Below are positions 59,525 through 64,000 of a stretch of DNA of 64,000 bases, piece by piece. The notes under the pieces were generated by a model. That model made no database searches, was not told where the DNA came from, and saw only the letters and a list, made by a program, of their open reading frames with translations. Each line of letters starts with the position of its first letter. The first letter of the stretch is position 1. The stretch comes from Bacteroidia bacterium (GTDB lineage: Bacteria; Bacteroidota; Bacteroidia; Flavobacteriales_E; Vicingaceae): the NCBI GenBank assembly GCA_030433355.1, contig JAUIMG010000002.1, positions 186,001 through 250,000 on the forward strand, read 5' to 3'. Made by a program: the position numbers and the translations under genes.

Positions 59525-61407
59525 TTTGCTTCTTTGATTTTGTTTACGAGTTTTATTATTTGATCTTTTAATTCTTGATCAACTATTTTAGGTTTTAGAG
59601 AAACTACTTTTTTTGCAACTGAAACTTTATTTATTCTAAAGCTTTTATTAGCAGTTTTTTTTATCGATTTTTTTAAGGAGTCTTTTAAATTCTTGGCTTT
59701 GATTTTAGAAAAGTCACCATCATTTTTTTTTACTACATCGAATATTTCTGAATTTAGTTTTATCGTAGACTTATAACTTAGTTCCATTTTAGGGTTAATG
59801 GGTTTACATCTATTAACATATTCCCCTTCTTGAATATCTGTTGAATCAATTTGATGAATTTCATTAATTGAATTTTTAAATAATTCTAAGTCTATGTAGT
59901 TTTCTATCTCTCTTTTATTAGTAATCCAAACAAATTTATCTTCTTCTTCAAACTGTATTTTTAAATTTAATTTCTTTTCATCTATTTTAGAACTTTCATC
60001 AATTTTATCACTATCGAATATGATACCATTAGATCTATTCATAGAATTAAGTGTATCAAATCCACTCTCAGAATTTAGAAATTCGTTATAATTATCTCCA
60101 CCAAAATACATAATACTGTAATGTAGGTTCTCTTCAAGTGATTCATCAATTTCCTTTATCCAATAATTCAAATATATTTTATCGCTTGGTCCTTCAACCC
60201 ATAAAATATAATTTGACTGTAATAAATCACTTGGTTTAAAACCTAATTCATTCAAAGCTTCTCTTTTTTGATTGTCAATTGTTATATGAAAGAATTTGCT
60301 TGAATCTTTAGATTTATTTACTTGATAAATTGAAGTGCTGTCATCGTTAATGAAAGCAGATGAGTGAGTTGATATAAAAAATGTGTGATTTTCAAATCTT
60401 TTTAAACACTCCAGTAATAAAACTTGCATACTTTGATGTAAGTGAATTTCAGGTTCCTCAATAACTGTAATAAAATCATCTTCACTATTAATAAATATTG
60501 GAAATAGTATAGTGATAATTGATTGTATTCCATCTCCAAGTTTATATATTGGTAGTTGAGGATCATTCCCTATTTTAACATTTAATACATCTTCATTATG
60601 TTTCGGGATTAGAGTTACTTTATTTCCATCAAATAACTCTTTCGATAACAAATCCTCAAATTCTCTTATTTTACTTCTTCCTTTTTCATCGCCTAAAAGC
60701 AATTGCTTAATGTCTTCATATAGAGTAAGCCCCGAGAATATATTAATTGAATTAGAATTATTGAAGTAATCATTTATTGTTCTAGCTTCATAAACGTCAA
60801 TATTATTGAAGCTGACAGAGTCACCTTCTGTAATTGTAGTTTTACCTGAGTTAATAGGTCTTAATCCTCTTAAAATAGGAATATATAAATACTTTAAATG
60901 TTTATTGGTAAATTCATTTTCAAGTCTAGTCACCGTATTGTTGATTCTACCAAGTGAACTTTCTATGAATTTATCAATATATACATGATTATTTTTGGTT
61001 GTTTTAGCTTTTAGTTGCTCAGGTAGAATAGTTTTGTAATATTCAATTGTTTCAATTAAATCTCCTGTTGCAGTTGCTTGAAATTTTTCAAGATTGTCTC
61101 TTTCCTTTTTGAAATTTATTTTTTTAATTGTTAATGTATGAGAGTTAATATCAAAACTATGCTTTAACTCTTCGAGAGTATTCAATAAGAAGTCTAAAGG
61201 TGCTTCTTTATAAAATTTATTTACCCTTCTAGGGTTTATTATTTCTCGGACAATTCTAGATTTTCCTGAATTGTTCTTTCCAATAAGAAGATTTATTTTA
61301 TTTAAATATTTAAAGATTGGAATTCCGAAATTTCCCTTGATTCCTATGTTTTTTCCTTCAATCTTGATTGAGTCGATTGTAGATTTAAATGGGTTTAACT
61401 CGTTCAT
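59521..61407 (-). CDS. OLD-family ATPase/TOPRIM nuclease
   Basis: 628 residues from the ATG at 61407. N-terminal ABC-type ATPase with Walker A GKNNSGKS (about residues 43-50), Walker B FITVIEEPEIHLHQ and STHSSAF; then a TOPRIM domain with ILWVEGPSDKIYLNYW and the DxD pair in IIFDSDKID, as in OLD-family overcoming-lysogenization-defect nucleases. Members cut DNA; some serve in phage defence (P2 Old; GajA of Gabija). No GajB-type helicase is next door, so Gabija is not indicated. The ATG overlaps the recJ stop as ATGA, showing translational coupling. A start 15 codons earlier is possible but would sit within recJ. Confidence 0.88.
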   Translation of the reverse strand: MNELNPFKSTIDSIKIEGKNIGIKGNFGIPIFKYLNKINLLIGKNNSGKSRIVREIINPRRVNKFYKEAPLDFLLNTLEELKHSFDINSHTLTIKKINFKKERDNLEKFQATATGDLIETIEYYKTILPEQLKAKTTKNNHVYIDKFIESSLGRINNTVTRLENEFTNKHLKYLYIPILRGLRPINSGKTTITEGDSVSFNNIDVYEARTINDYFNNSNSINIFSGLTLYEDIKQLLLGDEKGRSKIREFEDLLSKELFDGNKVTLIPKHNEDVLNVKIGNDPQLPIYKLGDGIQSIITILFPIFINSEDDFITVIEEPEIHLHQSMQVLLLECLKRFENHTFFISTHSSAFINDDSTSIYQVNKSKDSSKFFHITIDNQKREALNELGFKPSDLLQSNYILWVEGPSDKIYLNYWIKEIDESLEENLHYSIMYFGGDNYNEFLNSESGFDTLNSMNRSNGIIFDSDKIDESSKIDEKKLNLKIQFEEEDKFVWITNKREIENYIDLELFKNSINEIHQIDSTDIQEGEYVNRCKPINPKMELSYKSTIKLNSEIFDVVKKNDGDFSKIKAKNLKDSLKKSIKKTANKSFRINKVSVAKKVVSLKPKIVDQELKDQIIKLVNKIKEAN

Positions 61408-63107
61408 TTTATGTCTTTTATATTTAACTGCAAGCTCACTTTTCCCTGCCATTCATTTTCTTCTAAGGTAAAAAGTACATCAAAGGCTTCTCCGCTTTTT
61501 ATCAATTCTAGCTTATCTGCTTGCCCAAAAGCTATTCCTGCAAAAGCCTGTGAAGGGTTCTCTTTTTGTTCTAGAGTCATTCTTAAGTGATTTTCGCCAA
61601 CAATCTTGGCATAACCTCTGTCTCTTAGGTTTTTAGCCCAAAAAACTGGCTTCATATTTTGTGGGCCAAAAGGAGCGAGCTGCTTTAGAATTTTATAAAA
61701 GCCAAAATCGATATCGTTGAGGTTTAATTCTGCGTCAATCTCAATTTCTGGAATAAGTTGTTCAGGCAAGATTGTTCTGCTTACTACTTCTTCAAATTTA
61801 TTTTGAAAAGCCTCTATATTTTCTAATGGCAAAGTCATTCCTGCGGCATATTTATGTCCGCCAAATTGCTCTAAAACCTCTTTGCACTCTTCTAGGGCAT
61901 CGTAAACACTAAAGCCACTTACAGAACGTGCAGAACCTGCAGCCTTGCCACCACTTTCTGTTAGTATAACAGTTGGTCTATAATAATGCTCTATGCATCT
62001 AGAAGCTACAATGCCAATCACTCCTTTATGCCAATCAGCATTGAACAAAACAGTAGATTTTCTTTTTTGCCAGTTTCTATGCTCAATTTCTGCTAAAGCT
62101 TCTAGAGTGATAGCTCGGTCTAAGTCTTTTCGTTCATTATTTTGCTCATTAATATTATTTCCTTCTTGCATGGCAGCTGCAGCAGTTTCACTTAACATAA
62201 CTTCTACTGCTTTTTTGCCGCTCTCTATCCTTCCGGCTGCATTTATTCTAGGGGCAAGGGTAAAAACTACATCGGTAACATTTAAGTTCTTTTTCTTTTG
62301 TTTGGCTATGTCTAGCATAGCCTTAAAACCTGCTTGTGGATTAGCGTTTAATTTTCTTAAGCCATAATAGGTATATACCCTATTTTCTCCTACCATGGGT
62401 ACAATGTCTGCGCAAATGCTTACTGCCAAAATATCTAGTTTATCTAAAAGTAACTCTAGACTAAGTTTGTTGTTGATAGACCACGCTTCCATTAGTTTAT
62501 AGCCCACCCCGCATCCAGATAACTCCTTAAAGGGGTATTTGCAATCTGTTTGTTTGGGGTCTAAGACTGCAATGGCTTGAGGGATTTCTTCTCCTGGTGT
62601 ATGGTGGTCGCAGATGATAAAGTCGATACCTTTTTCATTGGCATAATCTATTTTGTCGTTTGCTTTTATTCCACAGTCTAGGGCAATAATTAGGGTAAAA
62701 TCGTTTTCCTTAGCGAAATCGATTCCTTGCAATGAAACTCCATAACCTTCCGTATATCTATCTGGAATGTAGTAGTCTATATTGGGGTAATAATTTTTTA
62801 GATAAGAGTAAACTAAAGCTACAGCAGTAGTCCCGTCTACATCATAATCTCCATACACTAAAACTTTCTCTTCTTTTTCAATGGCGGTTTCTAATCGTTT
62901 TACTGCTTTATCCATATTCTTCATCAGAAAAGGATTGTGAGTTTCTTCTAAGCTTGGTCGGAAATAAGATTTTGCTTTTTCAAAACTATCTACCTCTCTT
63001 CTTACCAAGATTTCTGAAAGAGAAGGATGCAGATTATTTAACTCTTCAGAGAGTTTGTCTATTTTCTCTGTATCTATCTTTTTTAGTTTCGTCCACCTTT
63101 TTTCCAT
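61404..63107 (-). CDS. recJ: single-stranded-DNA-specific exonuclease RecJ
   Basis: 5'-3' exonuclease of the RecF repair pathway and mismatch repair. 567 residues: DHH phosphoesterase motifs DYDVDGT (residues 87-93) and CDHHTPG (around 166-172), DHHA1 GGHKYAAGM, and the C-terminal OB-like region. Divergent from cysH. Its stop overlaps the OLD-family gene by four bases. Confidence 0.96.
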   Translation of the reverse strand: MEKRWTKLKKIDTEKIDKLSEELNNLHPSLSEILVRREVDSFEKAKSYFRPSLEETHNPFLMKNMDKAVKRLETAIEKEEKVLVYGDYDVDGTTAVALVYSYLKNYYPNIDYYIPDRYTEGYGVSLQGIDFAKENDFTLIIALDCGIKANDKIDYANEKGIDFIICDHHTPGEEIPQAIAVLDPKQTDCKYPFKELSGCGVGYKLMEAWSINNKLSLELLLDKLDILAVSICADIVPMVGENRVYTYYGLRKLNANPQAGFKAMLDIAKQKKKNLNVTDVVFTLAPRINAAGRIESGKKAVEVMLSETAAAAMQEGNNINEQNNERKDLDRAITLEALAEIEHRNWQKRKSTVLFNADWHKGVIGIVASRCIEHYYRPTVILTESGGKAAGSARSVSGFSVYDALEECKEVLEQFGGHKYAAGMTLPLENIEAFQNKFEEVVSRTILPEQLIPEIEIDAELNLNDIDFGFYKILKQLAPFGPQNMKPVFWAKNLRDRGYAKIVGENHLRMTLEQKENPSQAFAGIAFGQADKLELIKSGEAFDVLFTLEENEWQGKVSLQLNIKDIK

Positions 63108-63178
63108 ACTCCAAATTAGCCATTTCGATTTTATTTTCTTTTGTCGGCTATTATTTAAAATGACTATTTATTCCTCCT

Positions 63179-63186
63179 TACCTTTG
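63179..63186 (+). promoter_or_regulatory. -7 box of the cysH promoter
   Basis: TACCTTTG, exact consensus, ending seven bases before the cysH ATG (63194). The mRNA start would fall on or next to the start codon, so a leaderless or nearly leaderless transcript is likely. Confidence 0.5.
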
Positions 63187-63193
63187 TTTTCAA

Positions 63194-63853
63194 ATGAAAG
63201 ATATTTCTCCAATTCAGCGAAAAATTATTCAATATAAAAAACAAGGCTTACGTCTTTTTGCAACTTCTTCCTTCCAATCGCATAGTATTCCGCTTTTGCA
63301 TATTATTTCTGAAACAGATAAAAGTATTCCTATCTATTATTTGAATACTGGTTACCTTTTTCCTGAGACTATTGCTTTTAAAGACGAACTTTCTAAAAAG
63401 TTGGGTTTGCAATTTATTGCTTTGGAATCTAGTATTCCAAAAAGTCAGCAGAAGGATGCTAATGGACAGCTTTTTTTTACTTCAGATCCGGATTATTGCT
63501 GCTATTTAAATAAAACGCAGCCCATGGAGCCTATTCTAAAATCAACCGATGTGTGGATTAATGGCATACGTGCAGATCAAAATGCGAATAGAGCAGGAAT
63601 GAAAGAAGAAGAGCTAACGCCACAAGGAGCGATGAGGTATCATCCAATGCTCTCATGGACATCGAAAGACATATTCGATTACAGAAAACAATTCGATTTA
63701 CCGCCACACCCATTAGAAGCTAAGGGTTATTTAAGTATTGGTTGTGAACCCTGTACTAGAAAATTATTGCCTTCAGAAGACGAAAGAAGCGCCCGTTGGT
63801 TTGGAATGAATAAAGTAGAATGTGGATTACACACAGATTTAATTAAGAAATAG
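63194..63853 (+). CDS. cysH: phosphoadenylyl-sulfate / adenylyl-sulfate reductase
   Basis: Reduces APS or PAPS to sulfite in sulfate assimilation. 219 residues: the PP-loop-like core, then CysCys102-103 and CxxC at 184-187 (GCEPCTRK), the four cysteines of a [4Fe-4S] cluster, and the catalytic ECGLH near the end (Cys210). The cluster cysteines place it with the APS-reductase type rather than the E. coli-like PAPS type. The next gene starts directly after the stop. Confidence 0.93.
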   Translation: MKDISPIQRKIIQYKKQGLRLFATSSFQSHSIPLLHIISETDKSIPIYYLNTGYLFPETIAFKDELSKKLGLQFIALESSIPKSQQKDANGQLFFTSDPDYCCYLNKTQPMEPILKSTDVWINGIRADQNANRAGMKEEELTPQGAMRYHPMLSWTSKDIFDYRKQFDLPPHPLEAKGYLSIGCEPCTRKLLPSEDERSARWFGMNKVECGLHTDLIKK

Positions 63854-64000
63854 ATGAAGGTATTAGTAACAGGAGGAGCTGGTTATTTAGGTACTGGTTT
63901 GATAAGTAAATTATCTACATTAAAAGAGGTAGAAGAGATTCTTATCTATGACAACTTCAGTAGGTCTAATAGAAATTTATTTATTGGAAAGGATAAATTG
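63854..64000 (+). CDS. NAD-dependent epimerase/dehydratase, N-terminal fragment
   Basis: Partial gene, cut by the window end after 49 codons. MKVLVTGGAGYLGTGLISKL carries the GxxGxxG nucleotide-binding motif of extended short-chain dehydrogenases, which act on nucleotide sugars or related substrates; IYDNFSRSN matches the usual NAD-binding acidic residue and the following loop. The ATG directly follows the cysH stop. Substrate unknown. Confidence 0.8.
   Translation, partial: MKVLVTGGAGYLGTGLISKLSTLKEVEEILIYDNFSRSNRNLFIGKDKL

Noticed and set aside
61408-61452. Longer N-terminus for the OLD-family protein
   Set aside because: These 15 codons lie within recJ and do not fit the domain; the ATG overlapping the recJ stop as ATGA is the better start.
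59521-63107. Gabija or another two-gene defence system around the OLD nuclease
   Set aside because: No UvrD-like (GajB) helicase or other known partner lies next to it; recJ is a housekeeping gene.

Overview
This 64 kb window is a piece of a Bacteroidota chromosome. The lineage looks like Flavobacteriia or a relative such as the Cryomorphaceae group, but the exact genus cannot be fixed from the sequence. Evidence: AT-rich DNA, TonB-dependent receptors with N-terminal carboxypeptidase-regulatory-like domains, type IX secretion (T9SS) cargo with C-terminal sorting domains, a PorV/PorQ-family protein, a GldA-like ABC ATPase, a bacterial geranylgeranylglyceryl-phosphate synthase, and promoter -7 boxes matching the Bacteroidota consensus TAnnTTTG. 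No tRNA, rRNA, CRISPR array, insertion sequence or prophage was seen.

Layout. 1-8 kb: GTPases (era end, der, rsgA), metK, gldA-like, dtd, a MazG-like protein, and three poorly known secreted or lipoprotein genes. 8-12 kb: an XRE regulator, the ATP synthase beta and epsilon genes, ribF and a leucine-rich-repeat protein. 12-17 kb: a TPP riboswitch controlling a TonB-dependent receptor, preceded by PnuC-type transporter and NadR-like kinase genes (probable thiamine salvage), then the GGGP synthase and a phosphopantetheinyl transferase. 17-29 kb: ahcY, a Rieske-like lipoprotein without the iron-sulfur ligands, and a 9 kb operon of a large TonB-dependent receptor, a 1413-residue T9SS-type surface protein and a PorV-like protein. 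28-43 kb: mainly housekeeping genes (greA, HIT, ruvC, ligA, recQ, prfB, fumC) plus a flippase-like/glycosyltransferase/ABC-permease run and a fatty-acid transporter. 43-50 kb: manC, a SprT-like protein, feoB, feoA and the B12-dependent ribonucleotide reductase. 50-57 kb: haem biosynthesis from glutamyl-tRNA to coproporphyrinogen (hemA-hemC fusion, hemD, hemB, hemL, hemE). 57-64 kb: a T9SS Kelch-like protein, a decayed second copy of the hemE 3' half, an OLD-family ATPase/nuclease coupled to recJ, cysH, and the start of a sugar epimerase-like gene.

The most unusual items are the hemA-hemC gene fusion, the hemE remnant on the far side of a T9SS gene (a recombination scar), the ATGA overlap of recJ with an OLD-family nuclease gene, the three-gene surface operon, and the TPP-riboswitch locus with its own promoter embedded in the stop codon of the upstream kinase and a hairpin holding the receptor start codon. 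Gene packing is very tight: six convergent neighbours share a four-base palindromic double stop (TTAA or CTAG), and several mRNAs may have very short or no leaders.

All functional calls come from reading motifs and gene order. No database search was run.
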